A stretch of 64,000 nt of DNA from JAHEEL01 sp942491345 (GTDB taxonomy: Bacteria > Actinomycetota > Acidimicrobiia > Spongiisociales > UBA5794), in the NCBI GenBank assembly GCA_942491345.1, contig CALOAN010000053.1, forward strand, positions 186,001 to 250,000, written 5' to 3'. Position 1 is the first letter of the stretch; each line of letters begins with the position of its first letter. Shown piece after piece: positions 8,255 to 17,288 of this stretch. Made by a program: the position numbers and the translations under genes. The notes under the pieces were generated by a model. The model was not told the origin of the DNA. It made no database searches and saw only the letters and a program-made list of their open reading frames with translations.

Positions 8255-9325
8255 CCGACGCTTCTTCCGCTTCCGTGGGGCACGTGCCGTGGCACCGCTC
8301 GGTCCCGCCGGGGCGGACGGAGCCGCTTCAACCGGGGTCGCTTCGACAACCGCCTCCGCCGGCGCGTCCGGTCCACCATCGCGCCGCCGACGTTCGGCGC
8401 GCTTGCTGGCCGTTTGCCAGTCCGGCTCCCGTTCCTTCCAAATCGCCAAGAGTGGTGCGGCGACGAAGATCGACGAGTAGGTGCCAAGCGCGATTCCGAT
8501 GAACAAGGCGAGAGCGAATTCACGCAGCGTCTCGGCGCCGAACGCAAACGAACCGACGAACAACAGCGACCCCACCGGGATCAGCGACGTCAGCGACGTG
8601 TTGATCGAGCGCATCAGCACCTGGTTCATCGAGGTGTTCACGATTTCGGTGTACGTGTACTTGTCGTGCATCAACTCGACGTTCTCGTTCACCTTGTCGA
8701 ACACAACAACCGTGTCATACAGCGAGTACCCGAGAATGGTGAGCAACGCAATCACGGTCGCGGGTGTCACAACGAACCCGAAAGCAGAGAACAGACCGGC
8801 CGTGATGATCAGATCGTGGAACAGCGCGGCAAGTGCAGCCACCGCCATCTTCCACTCAAACCGCCACGTGATGAAGAGAGCAACAATCAACAGGAAGACA
8901 ACGAGCGCTTCGATCGCGGCCCGTGTGACCTCTTCCCCGAACGTCGGTCCGACGGCGTCGATCGTGACTTCGTTGATGGAGACCCCGCTGACGTCTGCCG
9001 CAACCACCACCAGCTCATCCTGGGCCTGAGCGTCAAGCGCCTCGGTCTGGATCAGGATGAATCCCTCGCCGGTGAGCTGTACCCGAGCACCACCTTCACC
9101 AACCGCCGTCAGGGCATCTCGCACGTCACCGACAGAGGCGTCCGCCTGATTCTCGACCGTAACGATCACACCACCGGTGAAGTCGATACTCAGATTGAGC
9201 GGTCGCACGAGCAGGAGCAACAGCGAAAGGACAACAAGCGCCAGCGAGACCCACAACGTGCGTCTCGCGATTCCGACGAAGTCGAAGTGCGTTTCGCCGC
9301 GGTAGATCCTGGTGAGCACACTCAT
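8252..9325 (-). CDS. secF: protein translocase subunit SecF
   Basis: Accessory membrane subunit of the Sec translocon that uses the proton gradient to help pull secreted proteins across. 357 residues. TM1 (LWVSLALVVLSLLLLLV) is followed by the family motif LSIDFTGGVIV, a periplasmic domain, and a five-helix C-terminal block containing YSLYDTVVVFDKVNEN. The last ~60 residues form an Ala/Pro/Arg-rich basic cytoplasmic tail (APRKRKKRR), an extension often seen in actinobacteria. The start overlaps the secD stop by 4 bp, giving a yajC-secD-secF operon. Confidence 0.97.
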   Translation of the reverse strand: MSVLTRIYRGETHFDFVGIARRTLWVSLALVVLSLLLLLVRPLNLSIDFTGGVIVTVENQADASVGDVRDALTAVGEGGARVQLTGEGFILIQTEALDAQAQDELVVVAADVSGVSINEVTIDAVGPTFGEEVTRAAIEALVVFLLIVALFITWRFEWKMAVAALAALFHDLIITAGLFSAFGFVVTPATVIALLTILGYSLYDTVVVFDKVNENVELMHDKYTYTEIVNTSMNQVLMRSINTSLTSLIPVGSLLFVGSFAFGAETLREFALALFIGIALGTYSSIFVAAPLLAIWKEREPDWQTASKRAERRRRDGGPDAPAEAVVEATPVEAAPSAPAGPSGATARAPRKRKKRR

Positions 9326-10791
9326 GACGTCACCTCCACCGGTTCGGCGGGTTTCTGTCGTTGATCAATCTTTCCCATCGCCCCGCGAATCGAGAACCAT
9401 CCGCCTTCACCGAGCGCCGAATGGACGACGAGCCACGTCGCCGGGCGCGTGTAGAAGTAGGAGACGAGAAGGTCGATCAGCGTGGCGATTCCAAGGATGA
9501 GAGCGAAACCCTTCACCGGGCCGACCGCGAGGATGTAGAGCAGCACCGCAGCGAGCGCCGTCACCGCGTCACCCTTGAGATTCGTGCTGAACGCTCTCGG
9601 GAACGAGTGATCGATCGCCCGACGGAGCGGGCGTCCGGCGCGGTACTCCTCCTTGATGCGTTCGAAGTACACGATGAATGAGTCGAGCGTTATGCCGATC
9701 GACACGACCACACCCGTGACACCGGCGAGTGTCAGCGTCGTCGTAATCGTCTGGCCGAGCAAGATGATTGTGCCGACGAGGAGTGAGCCGAACACGGTGA
9801 GACCGACCACGGCGATCACACCGAGCACGCGGTAGTAGACGATCATGTAAACCGCGACAAGCGCCAGGCCGAGCAGACCCGCGATCAGGCCGGCGCGAAG
9901 CGAATCAGCACCGAGTGTCGCTGAGACCGATTCGACACGTTCGCGCTCGAACGTTGTCGGGAGGGCACCGTAGTTGAGGATGGCGGCAAGATCTTCAGCC
10001 TCTGCCTGCGGGTTGTCGGACGCTCCGATAGTGATGATGACCTGGTTTGGATCGAGCCCCTCGTTGGGATCCACGCCGGCCGCGACTGCGGGCGCGGAGG
10101 TCACCACGCCGTCGACCACGATTGCGAGCTGGCGTTGCGGAGAATTCACGGGAAATGTTGCGAGTTCGCCGGTGGCAGTCCGGAACTTCTCCCCACCTTC
10201 GCTCGTGAACTCCGGCACCACGACGACTTCAGCTGCGACACCGCTCGTTCCTGCTCGGCCGCCCTTCATATCCGCGCCGGTCAGGAAGGCGGGGCCAACG
10301 ACGTAGACGCCCAGACCCGCTTCTCCCGGCAGGTAGGCGATCTCGGCGTTCACATCGTCGGGATCGGAGAGGCCGGTCACCGGGTCGAGGTTGTCGGGGT
10401 GATCGCCTTCCGGGTCGGTCAACGCGGGACTCTGCTGGACTATCTCGTAGACCGGCCGGAACGACATCTCTCCCGTCGTGCCGACGGCTTCGAGCGCTCG
10501 TTCCCGGTCCTCTACACCGGGAAGCTGAACCACGATCGACCGATTGCCCTGCACGCGGATATCCGGTTCCTGCACGGAACCCACACCCTCGATGCGTCGG
10601 CGCATGATCCCAACTGCGGCGTCAAGCGTGTCGGGATCGGTTCCTTCGGGGCCGACGAGGACAACCGAGAACCCGCCCTGCAGATCGAGCCCGAGAATCG
10701 GCGCCCAACCGGCGAGCAGCATCGCTCCGAGCGACCCCCACGCGATGGCGAGGGTCAAGACGAGCGTGATGATCGCGTTCTTGCGACTCAC
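9322..10791 (-). CDS. secD: protein translocase subunit SecD
   Basis: Partner of SecF in the Sec translocon. 489 residues. The N-terminal helix is followed by GLDLQGGFSVVL (the D-LQGG motif), a periplasmic P1 domain (VQLPGVEDRERAL), and a C-terminal export membrane domain containing GVTGVVVSIGITLDSFIVYFERIKEE. It overlaps yajC and secF by 4 bp each. Length and motifs are normal. Confidence 0.97.
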   Translation of the reverse strand: MSRKNAIITLVLTLAIAWGSLGAMLLAGWAPILGLDLQGGFSVVLVGPEGTDPDTLDAAVGIMRRRIEGVGSVQEPDIRVQGNRSIVVQLPGVEDRERALEAVGTTGEMSFRPVYEIVQQSPALTDPEGDHPDNLDPVTGLSDPDDVNAEIAYLPGEAGLGVYVVGPAFLTGADMKGGRAGTSGVAAEVVVVPEFTSEGGEKFRTATGELATFPVNSPQRQLAIVVDGVVTSAPAVAAGVDPNEGLDPNQVIITIGASDNPQAEAEDLAAILNYGALPTTFERERVESVSATLGADSLRAGLIAGLLGLALVAVYMIVYYRVLGVIAVVGLTVFGSLLVGTIILLGQTITTTLTLAGVTGVVVSIGITLDSFIVYFERIKEEYRAGRPLRRAIDHSFPRAFSTNLKGDAVTALAAVLLYILAVGPVKGFALILGIATLIDLLVSYFYTRPATWLVVHSALGEGGWFSIRGAMGKIDQRQKPAEPVEVTS

Positions 10792-11111
10792 TCCGAATCG
10801 TCTCCGATGCGCTCGGAGATCGCTCGTTTGGCGATCCTCATCGTCGAACCGCCCCCGATGTCGATGGTGAACGTCTCATCGTCCTCAGAGCGGATAGTGC
10901 CGTAGATGCCGCCGATCGTTCTGACTTCATCACCGACCTCAATCGAGTCGCGCAACTCCTTGGCCTTCTTCGCTCGTCGGCGTTGGGGCAGCACGAGCAG
11001 CAGGTAGAAGAGGCCGCCGAGGATCGCGATCGGCAACAAGAATCCGAGGGCGCTTCCGCTGCTCTCGGTCTGTGCGACGACGATCGTCGAGGCGCTCGAC
11101 AGATACAGCAC
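10788..11111 (-). CDS. yajC: preprotein translocase subunit YajC
   Basis: Single-pass membrane protein of the SecDF-YajC complex, ~107 residues. Hydrophobic helix GFLLPIAILGGLFYLLLVLPQRRRAKK is followed by the cytoplasmic domain DSIEVGDEVRTIGGIYGTI. The start is placed at the GTG 11109-11111 because GGAGG lies 5 nt before it; an upstream in-frame GTG (11138) has no ribosome site. Its stop overlaps the secD start. The 68 bp before tgt hold only GC-rich partial inverted repeats. Confidence 0.9.
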   Translation of the reverse strand: MLYLSSASTIVVAQTESSGSALGFLLPIAILGGLFYLLLVLPQRRRAKKAKELRDSIEVGDEVRTIGGIYGTIRSEDDETFTIDIGGGSTMRIAKRAISERIGDDSE

Positions 11112-11179
11112 TGGATCCTCCGTTCGGTGGGCCGGCACAGGCGCCGGGAAAGCGCCGGAACTCTAGCCGTGGAAGTGGT

Positions 11180-12283
11180 CTAGTCCCCCATCCTGGCACG
11201 CACAATACCGTCTCGGTAGCCGGCGAATCGGCCATCGGCGATGGCATCCCGAGCGCCGCGGAGCAGGTCGAAGGTGTACGTGAGATTGTGGAGTGTGAGC
11301 AGGCGGTGTGCGAGGGGCTCGTTCGTGGTGTACAGGTGGCGCAAGTAGCCGCGACTGTGTCGCCTGCAGGCAAGACAGGTGCAGCCTCCGTCGAGGGGCT
11401 CGGGGTCGAGTATCCACTCCGCCCGCTTGATCGAGATGTCGCCCGATCTCGTGAGCGCCTTCCCGTGGCGGGCGAGCCGGGTCGGAATAACACAGTCGAA
11501 CAGGTCGACGCCGCGTTCGATCGCCGCCAGGATTCCCTCCGTGTCCCCAAGTCCCATTACGTAGCGCACCGCGTGCGGAGGCAGTTGGGGAATGGCCGCG
11601 TCGAGCGCACGGTCGCGTTCGGCAGGAGTCTCCCCAACCGCGAGCCCGCCGATCCCAAACCCCGGGAATCCCAGCGCTGCGATGTCCTTGGCCGACTGCT
11701 CGCGCAGATCCGGCTCCGCCCCGCCTTGGACGATCCCGAACAACGCCCGGTCGTCACGGCGTTTGGCCGCGAGGGATCGTTCCGCCCAGCGCAGCGTTTG
11801 GTGCATGGCGGCCTCGGCTTCACCTCGAGTCGACGGCAGCGGCACGGGCACGTCGAGAGCCATCGCGATATCCGAACCGAGCATTTCCTGAACAGCCACC
11901 GCGCGTTCCGGCGTCAGTTCGATCCGGGCGCCGTCGTAGGTGCTGCGGAAGACGAGCCCTTCTTCGCTGATCTTCGGCTTGAGGGAGAGGACCTGATATC
12001 CGCCACTGTCCGTCAGGATGGGGCCGTCCCACGCCATGAACCCGTGTAGTTCGCCGAGTTGAGATATGACGTTCTCGCCGGGGCGCAGCATCAAATGGTA
12101 CGTGTTCGCAAGGACGATCTGGGCACCGACTGTTCTCAGATCCTCGACGTCCATCGTCTTGACCGTCGCCCGCGTGCCCACCGGCATGAAACTGGGGGTC
12201 TTCACCGGTCCGTGCGGGGTGCTCATCGTTCCAGTACGAGCGCGGCCGTCGGTCGCGGCCCCTTCCCAGGCCACCACAGTCAC
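11180..12283 (-). CDS. tgt: queuine/preQ1 tRNA-guanine transglycosylase
   Basis: Exchanges G34 of GUN anticodons for the queuosine precursor. 367 residues. Early motifs are TPSFMPVGTRATVK and NTYHLMLRPG, and the catalytic region contains LTDSGGYQVLSL. The second half has GIGGLAVGE and the zinc site CTCLACRRHSRGYLRHL. It overlaps queA by 4 bp, which ties the two queuosine steps together. No preQ1 synthesis genes are in the window, so the base is either made elsewhere or salvaged. Confidence 0.96.
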   Translation of the reverse strand: MTVVAWEGAATDGRARTGTMSTPHGPVKTPSFMPVGTRATVKTMDVEDLRTVGAQIVLANTYHLMLRPGENVISQLGELHGFMAWDGPILTDSGGYQVLSLKPKISEEGLVFRSTYDGARIELTPERAVAVQEMLGSDIAMALDVPVPLPSTRGEAEAAMHQTLRWAERSLAAKRRDDRALFGIVQGGAEPDLREQSAKDIAALGFPGFGIGGLAVGETPAERDRALDAAIPQLPPHAVRYVMGLGDTEGILAAIERGVDLFDCVIPTRLARHGKALTRSGDISIKRAEWILDPEPLDGGCTCLACRRHSRGYLRHLYTTNEPLAHRLLTLHNLTYTFDLLRGARDAIADGRFAGYRDGIVRARMGD

Positions 12284-13290
12284 TGATCCACCTCGATGAA
12301 CATGGCATCTCCGAACGAGAGAAACCGGTATCCGGAACCGAGAGCGTGAGCGTAGACCTCACGCCACGCGGGACCGATCAGCGCGGCGATCATCACGATC
12401 AGCGTGGTCCCGGGGGCGTGGAAGTTCGTCACCACCGCATCAACCACCTTGGTTCGGAACCCCGGTTTGATGAACAGGTCGGTCGCTCCCGACCCGGGTT
12501 GGACGCTGCCGTCGAGTCCGGCCGCCGTCTCGAGGGTACGAACGACGGTCGTCCCCACAGCCACGATGCGCGACTCGCGCCCCTTGGTCTCGGCGATCGC
12601 GTCGGCCGTTGACACCGGCACCGTATATCGCTCTTCATGCATCTCGTGATCGTTGATCGGACCAAGCTCCATTGGCCGGAACGTATCGAGCCCTACTTCG
12701 AGCTCGACATCGACGATCCGCACGTCGCGTGCGGAAAGTGCCTCGACGATCCGGGGGGTGAAATGAAGCGCCGCTGTCGGGGCTGCCGCTGATCCGACGG
12801 CCCTCGCAAATATCGTCTGATAGCGCTCGTCGTCGTCCAAGGTGCCGTGGAAGTACGGTGGGAGCGGCACCTCACCCAGTTCGCTCAGAACCTCGTCCAC
12901 GCTGAGTTCGGGTGAAACCTCGAGTGTCACGACTCCACGATCGGGTTCTGTCACTACGACGATGGTGAGCGGCCCGACCGTCAAACGACTCCCGGGGCGA
13001 ATCCGCCTGGCGGGGCGAACCAGTGCCTCCCATGTTGTGGCGTCGATCTGCTTCGTCAGCAGTAGTTCAACCCGCCCACCGGTTTCCTTCGTTGCGTAGA
13101 CGCGAGCGGGGCGGACACGGGTGTTGTTGACCACAACAAGATCACCGGGGTCGAGCAGATCCGGGAGGTCGGAGAACGCGCGATCCTCCAGCGTTCGCGC
13201 CACGAGCAGCCGCGCAGCATCACGAGGCTCGGTGGCTTCCTGGGCGATGGCCTCAGCCGGCAAGTGATACGAGAATGCGGAGGAATGCAT
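12280..13290 (-). CDS. queA: S-adenosylmethionine:tRNA ribosyltransferase-isomerase
   Basis: Builds epoxyqueuosine on tRNA from preQ1 and the ribosyl part of SAM. 336 residues from MHSSAFSYHLPAEAIAQ. Family motifs are DPGDLVVVNNTRVRPAR, GTFRPM-type DTFRPMELGPINDHEMHEE and a C-terminal HAPGTTLIVMIAALIG. The open frame extends further upstream to 13977, but that part is unlike QueA and lies over ruvB, so the ATG at 13288-13290 is taken. No Shine-Dalgarno is visible; TATCGT lies 9 nt upstream. It is followed directly by tgt. Confidence 0.94.
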   Translation of the reverse strand: MHSSAFSYHLPAEAIAQEATEPRDAARLLVARTLEDRAFSDLPDLLDPGDLVVVNNTRVRPARVYATKETGGRVELLLTKQIDATTWEALVRPARRIRPGSRLTVGPLTIVVVTEPDRGVVTLEVSPELSVDEVLSELGEVPLPPYFHGTLDDDERYQTIFARAVGSAAAPTAALHFTPRIVEALSARDVRIVDVELEVGLDTFRPMELGPINDHEMHEERYTVPVSTADAIAETKGRESRIVAVGTTVVRTLETAAGLDGSVQPGSGATDLFIKPGFRTKVVDAVVTNFHAPGTTLIVMIAALIGPAWREVYAHALGSGYRFLSFGDAMFIEVDQ

Positions 13291-13302
13291 GGAGGAGAGA
13301 CG

Positions 13303-13368
13303 ATACGGGTGTCCGTGTAGCGAGGCACGAGATACGAGCCTCGACATGAGACCCGAGACATCGGATCG
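13303..13368. repeat. GAGAC/ACGAGA-unit repeat, degenerate copy, between ruvB and queA
   Basis: The spacer contains CACGAGATACGAG and GAGACCCGAGACA, the same vocabulary as the repeats at 22184-22270 and 30763-30895. GAGGC (13322-13326) and GCCTC (13338-13342) form a short hairpin around the first unit. It is weaker and less symmetric than the other two copies. Confidence 0.5.
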
Positions 13369-13411
13369 GAGGGGACGCACCTCTTTCGGCCGCCGAGCTC
13401 CCGACTCGCGA

Positions 13412-14443
13412 CTAGTCCAAGAGTCTCCCCTGCGGAGCTTCTGCGACTTCACGCTCGATCCCAAGATGTTCATACGCCCGCTCGGTGGCGATGCGGCCGC
13501 GGGGCGTTCGCTGTAGGAATCCTTCGAGAAGGAGGAACGGTTCGTAGGCATCCTCCACCGTTTCCGGCTCCTCACCGACCGCGATTGCAAGCGTGGAGAG
13601 CCCGACCGGCCCCCCACCGAACTTCCCGACGATGGCATCGAGAATGGCGCGGTCGACCTTGTCGAGTCCCATGCCGTCCACCTCGAATACCTCGAGCGCC
13701 CGGTCGGCGACTTCGTCGTCGATGTGCCCGTCTGCGCGCACAGCGGCATAGTCGCGCACGCGCCGCAGGAGGCGGTTTGCGACGCGCGGAGTGCCGCGGC
13801 TACGACGAGCGATCGTCTCCGACCCTTCTTCAGTGATGTCGACATCGAGGATCCTGGCCGAACGGTGGAGGATGGCCGAGATGTCGTCTTGTTCGTAGTA
13901 GTCGATTCGTGCGACGTAGCCAAAGCGGTCACGCAACGGTGGAGCGACACGTCCCACCCTCGTCGTCGCCCCGACAAGCGTGAAGGGAGGCAAGTCGATC
14001 TTGATGGATCGAGCAGCCGGCCCCTTTCCGACCATGATGTCGAGCTGGAAGTCCTCCATCGCCGGGTAGAGCACCTCTTCTACCTGGCGCGGAAGACGGT
14101 GGATTTCATCGATGAAGAGAACGTCGCCCGCTTCGAGATTCGTAATGACGGCTGCGATGTCCCCCGGACGATCCAGCGCCGGCCCGGAGGTTCCCCGAAA
14201 CTGGGCGTCCATCTCGGCCGCCAAGATGCCGGCGAGCGACGTCTTTCCGAGCCCGGGTGGCCCGGAGAAGAGCACATGGTCGATCGCCTCGCCGCGTCCC
14301 CTGGCCGCCTCGATCAGGATCGCGAGGCGTTCCTTCAGGGCGCTCTGGCCGACAAACTCATCCATGCGGTGCGGCCGCAGGCCGACATCGATCGCCTCGT
14401 CCTCAGGCGTTGGATCGCCGGTGAGCAGACCTTCGTCTCTCAC
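13412..14443 (-). CDS. ruvB: Holliday junction branch migration helicase RuvB
   Basis: Hexameric AAA+ motor of the RuvAB complex. 343 residues. Walker A GPPGLGKTSLAGI is near residue 58 and Walker B LFIDEIHRL near residue 107. The RuvB signatures TLVGATTRVGRV, arginine-finger region RDRFGYVARIDYYE and winged-helix C-terminus (EDAYEPFLLLEGFLQRTPRGR) are present. It overlaps ruvA by 4 bp in the usual C-A-B order on the minus strand. Confidence 0.97.
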   Translation of the reverse strand: MRDEGLLTGDPTPEDEAIDVGLRPHRMDEFVGQSALKERLAILIEAARGRGEAIDHVLFSGPPGLGKTSLAGILAAEMDAQFRGTSGPALDRPGDIAAVITNLEAGDVLFIDEIHRLPRQVEEVLYPAMEDFQLDIMVGKGPAARSIKIDLPPFTLVGATTRVGRVAPPLRDRFGYVARIDYYEQDDISAILHRSARILDVDITEEGSETIARRSRGTPRVANRLLRRVRDYAAVRADGHIDDEVADRALEVFEVDGMGLDKVDRAILDAIVGKFGGGPVGLSTLAIAVGEEPETVEDAYEPFLLLEGFLQRTPRGRIATERAYEHLGIEREVAEAPQGRLLD

Positions 14444-15018
14444 CGTTCACTCTGCTTTCCGAGCACCTGGAGTGACCGGCGCAGCATGTCCTTGACGGGT
14501 AGGTCTGGGGGAAGGTCTCTCAGAGCACCGCTGATCTCATCTGGCTGATATCCGAGTCCCTCCAGGGCCGAACGAACCTCGCCAAGCGGTCCCGACGCTT
14601 GCAGGGCACTTTCCGGAACCTCGAGCTTCGGCCGGAGCTCGAGCAGATACTTCTGCGCCGAGCGTTTGCCGATACCGGGAACCGCGGTCAGGGCAGCCAT
14701 GTCGTCGGTCACAACAACTCGGCGAAGGTCGTCCGATGACATCGTGGCGAGGATGGCAAGGGCAACCTTCGGCCCAAGCCCCGAGACACCCAGAAGCAAT
14801 CGGAAGAGATCCCGATCGTCGGACGTGGCGAACCCGAACAGCGCCATCTGGTCCTCGCGCACGTGGAGATGTGTATGCAGGACGATCTCGGATCCGACGC
14901 CGGGCAATTCAAGAAACGTGCGGCTCGATATCGCAACGTCGTATCCCACACCTTGGACGTCGATGAGCACCGTGTCGGCACCAACCGACGCGAGTGTTCC
15001 ACGCAGGCGCCCGATCAT
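14440..15018 (-). CDS. ruvA: Holliday junction DNA helicase subunit RuvA
   Basis: Binds four-way junctions and loads RuvB. 192 residues from MIGRLRGTLASVGADTVLID. The OB-fold domain I contains LHTHLHVREDQMALFGF. Two helix-hairpin-helix motifs are GVSGLGPKVALAIL and AVPGIGKRSAQKYLLEL. The C-terminal domain III contacts RuvB (VRSALEGLGYQPDEIS). The open frame runs upstream to 15783, but the family start is the ATG at 15016-15018, which overlaps the ruvC stop by 4 bp. Confidence 0.96.
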   Translation of the reverse strand: MIGRLRGTLASVGADTVLIDVQGVGYDVAISSRTFLELPGVGSEIVLHTHLHVREDQMALFGFATSDDRDLFRLLLGVSGLGPKVALAILATMSSDDLRRVVVTDDMAALTAVPGIGKRSAQKYLLELRPKLEVPESALQASGPLGEVRSALEGLGYQPDEISGALRDLPPDLPVKDMLRRSLQVLGKQSER

Positions 15019-15503
15019 GAGACCCTCGCGTTCAACACGCGGTGTTGCACATGGCACAGGGCGACGGCGAGCGCATCGGCAGCATCGGCCGGACTCGGCG
15101 CACTCGGAAGATTGAGACGCATGGCGACGACCCTCTGCATCTGTTGCTTGTCTGCCGTGCCGGAGCCGGTGAGGGCCATCTTCACAGCAGATGGGGTGTA
15201 TTCGGCTGTCTCGAGGTGGGCCTCCGAGAGGACCAACAGCGCGATGCCTGAGGCTCGAGCCACCGACATCGCCGTTTGCCGGTTGTTGTTGACGAAAACC
15301 TGTTCGATCGCTGCGGCCGCCGGTTCGTACTCGGCCACGATCTCGCGAAGGTCGCGCGCCAACTCCACGAATCGCTCGCCGAGTGGTCGCGTCGGGTCGG
15401 TACGGATGACCCCCGCGGCCACCGCCTTTTCGGTCGGACCCGCCGATTCGATGATTCCGTAGCCGGTGCGCGTAAGGCCGGGGTCGATTCCCAATACGAA
15501 CAT
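15015..15503 (-). CDS. ruvC: crossover junction endodeoxyribonuclease RuvC
   Basis: Resolves Holliday junctions. 162 residues from MFVLGIDPGLTRTGYGIIE. Catalytic acidic residues are expected in GIDPG, IEQVFV and the C-terminal SPADAADALAVALCH, and all are present. The ATG at 15501-15503 is chosen over one at 15578 because the family starts here. TACGAT lies 9 nt upstream, so a very short leader is possible. The 99-bp upstream spacer carries an imperfect inverted repeat and no gene. Confidence 0.95.
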   Translation of the reverse strand: MFVLGIDPGLTRTGYGIIESAGPTEKAVAAGVIRTDPTRPLGERFVELARDLREIVAEYEPAAAAIEQVFVNNNRQTAMSVARASGIALLVLSEAHLETAEYTPSAVKMALTGSGTADKQQMQRVVAMRLNLPSAPSPADAADALAVALCHVQHRVLNARVS

Positions 15504-15602
15504 ATGTTCTACATCGTAGCGTTGGCCGGCGACAGATCCCAACACCGTCCGCCAATGGGGGGCATTCCGATCCGCCAACGGCGAATGGGGGCGCCGCTGC
15601 GG

Positions 15603-15884
15603 TCAGAATTCTCCGCCGAGGTCGGGCGACACGAGCGTATAGTTCTCGACCCCGACGCCGCTCTGAGCGAGGTGCGCGACCACGTCGTCGAGGCGATCTG
15701 CTTGTCCGGTCTTCTCGGAGCCATAACCCCAGACCATCGGGACGAGGACCGACCTGCCGTCGGAGCTCTGCTTCAGCGTCCACCCGATCACCTCGAGCTG
15801 AAGGAAGGTCGGCACGCCCCCCTTCTCGCCGGTCCTCAGCCTGAGCCGCGTCCCAGACGGCGCCGGGATCAGTTCTTCAGCCAT
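15603..15884 (-). CDS. small uncharacterised protein between yebC and ruvC
   Basis: 93 residues, MAEELIPAPSGTRLRLRT to VSPDLGGEF, soluble and without cysteines, signal peptide or membrane segment. A purine-rich GAGAGG/AGGA lies before the ATG. It follows yebC with a 78-bp gap on the same strand. The sequence reads like a compact beta-rich domain (LQLEVIGWTLKQSSDGRSVLVPMVWGY). I do not recognise the family. Position beside yebC-ruvCAB is the only hint. Confidence 0.6.
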   Translation of the reverse strand: MAEELIPAPSGTRLRLRTGEKGGVPTFLQLEVIGWTLKQSSDGRSVLVPMVWGYGSEKTGQADRLDDVVAHLAQSGVGVENYTLVSPDLGGEF

Positions 15885-15962
15885 TCCTGTACCTCTCCCA
15901 CTGTGTGGTAGTGGCCTTCCGTGCCGGTTGGTCCTCCGGCCCCTCCCGGTCCGTCGCGCCCC

Positions 15963-16700
15963 CTACTCGAGGGAAGCGAGCACTTCGTCCGGTATGTCGA
16001 AGTTCGCGTGAACACTCTGTACATCATCGAGGTCCTCGAGCGCATCGACGAGCCGCAGTACCTTCGGAGCACTCGCCTCGTTGACCGGAATTGAGACTGA
16101 AGCGATCTGGCTCACCTCACCCTGTTCGACGACCACGCCGGCTCCCTCCACCGCAGCTCGCACCGCGGCAAGATCACCGGGTGCACACGTGACCTCCCAT
16201 TGGTCGTCAGCCCCCTCTACATCGTCGGCGCCGCCTTCGAGGGCCGCCATCATCACCGTGTCTTCATCCCCGGTGACCAGCAGGTATCCCTTCTGTTCGA
16301 AGAGATACGCGACCGACCCGGGCTCGCCCAAGCTGCCGCCATGTTTGGTGAGCGTCGACCGCACGTCGGCGGCGGCACGATTGCGATTGTCGGTGAGGAT
16401 TTCGACGTAGAGCGCAACACCACCGGGGGCATATCCCTCGTACCAGATCTCCTCGTATTCAACGCCGTCGGCGTCGCCGGCACCGCGAGCGATGGCGCGT
16501 TCGATGTTGTCCTTCGGCACCGACGCGTCTTTTGCCTTCTGGATGGCGGTGGCAAGCGTCGGGTTCCCGTCCGGGTCGGGCCCACCCGTCCGGGCGGCCG
16601 CTTCGATCCCTTTGATCAGCTTGGCAAACAGTTTCCCCCGCTTGGCGTCTTGACGCCCCTTGCGGTGTTTGATGTTTGCCCACTTCGAGTGTCCGGCCAT
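15963..16700 (-). CDS. yebC: YebC/PmpR family DNA-binding regulatory or translation factor
   Basis: 245 residues starting MAGHSKWANIKHRKGRQDAKRGKLF, the hallmark of the family, with GYAPGGVALYVEILTDNRNRAAADVRSTLTKHGG in the middle. Members have been described as transcriptional regulators and, more recently, as ribosome-associated factors that ease polyproline stalling; which applies here is unknown. It overlaps the pdxT stop by 1 bp. The yebC-ruvC neighbourhood is conserved across bacteria. Confidence 0.95.
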   Translation of the reverse strand: MAGHSKWANIKHRKGRQDAKRGKLFAKLIKGIEAAARTGGPDPDGNPTLATAIQKAKDASVPKDNIERAIARGAGDADGVEYEEIWYEGYAPGGVALYVEILTDNRNRAAADVRSTLTKHGGSLGEPGSVAYLFEQKGYLLVTGDEDTVMMAALEGGADDVEGADDQWEVTCAPGDLAAVRAAVEGAGVVVEQGEVSQIASVSIPVNEASAPKVLRLVDALEDLDDVQSVHANFDIPDEVLASLE

Positions 16701-17287
16701 CAGCGCTCCTCGGCAAGTTCGATCAACATGGTGTGAAGACGGTCGTCATCCGTCAACTCAGGGTGAAATGATGTGGCAAGAATACGGTCTTGCCGGACCA
16801 CAACGGGGTGGGCTCCTCCCCCACCGGGATCCTCAACGGTGGCGAGGACGTCCACTTCGGCTCCAACCTTGTCGATCCACGGTGCACGGATGAATACGGC
16901 CCGCATCGGGTCGTCGAGACCGCTGACATCGAGATCTGCTTCGAAGGAATCGACTTGCCGGCCGAAGGCGTTCCGCTCGACCACCACATCGAGCACGCCG
17001 AGTTGCGGCTGAACGGGACCGGTGGTTGCCGATGCCAGGAAGATCATGCCGGCGCATGTCCCAAGCACCGGCATCCCCGCCTCGATCCGATCGCGAAGCG
17101 GCTCGATCAGACCGTAGATGGTGGCAAGGCGGCCGATCGTCGTGGATTCGCCGCCCGGGATGATCAGCGCGCGAACCGAGTCGAGGTCCTCAGGAGTCCT
17201 GACTTCGATTCCGACATGCCCGAGTCGGTCAACCACGGCGAGATGCTCGCGGAAATCGCCCTGGAGAGCGAGCGCCCCGATCCTCAC
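16700..17287 (-). CDS. pdxT: pyridoxal 5'-phosphate synthase glutaminase subunit PdxT
   Basis: Releases ammonia from glutamine for PdxS. 195 residues starting with GTG: MRIGALALQGDFREHLAVVD. The class I amidotransferase triad is visible: the GTCAGMIFLA nucleophile Cys and SFHPEL His/Glu, plus IIPGGESTTIG. The start at 17287 follows the pdxS stop by one base, showing tight coupling. An upstream extension in the same frame overlaps pdxS and is not family-like. Confidence 0.96.
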   Translation of the reverse strand: MRIGALALQGDFREHLAVVDRLGHVGIEVRTPEDLDSVRALIIPGGESTTIGRLATIYGLIEPLRDRIEAGMPVLGTCAGMIFLASATTGPVQPQLGVLDVVVERNAFGRQVDSFEADLDVSGLDDPMRAVFIRAPWIDKVGAEVDVLATVEDPGGGGAHPVVVRQDRILATSFHPELTDDDRLHTMLIELAEER

Positions 17288-17288
17288 C

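Noticed and set aside
13291..13977. N-terminal extension of queA
   Set aside because: The extra 229 codons lie antisense-frame over ruvB and the repeat, and QueA family proteins start at MHSSAFSYHLPAE.
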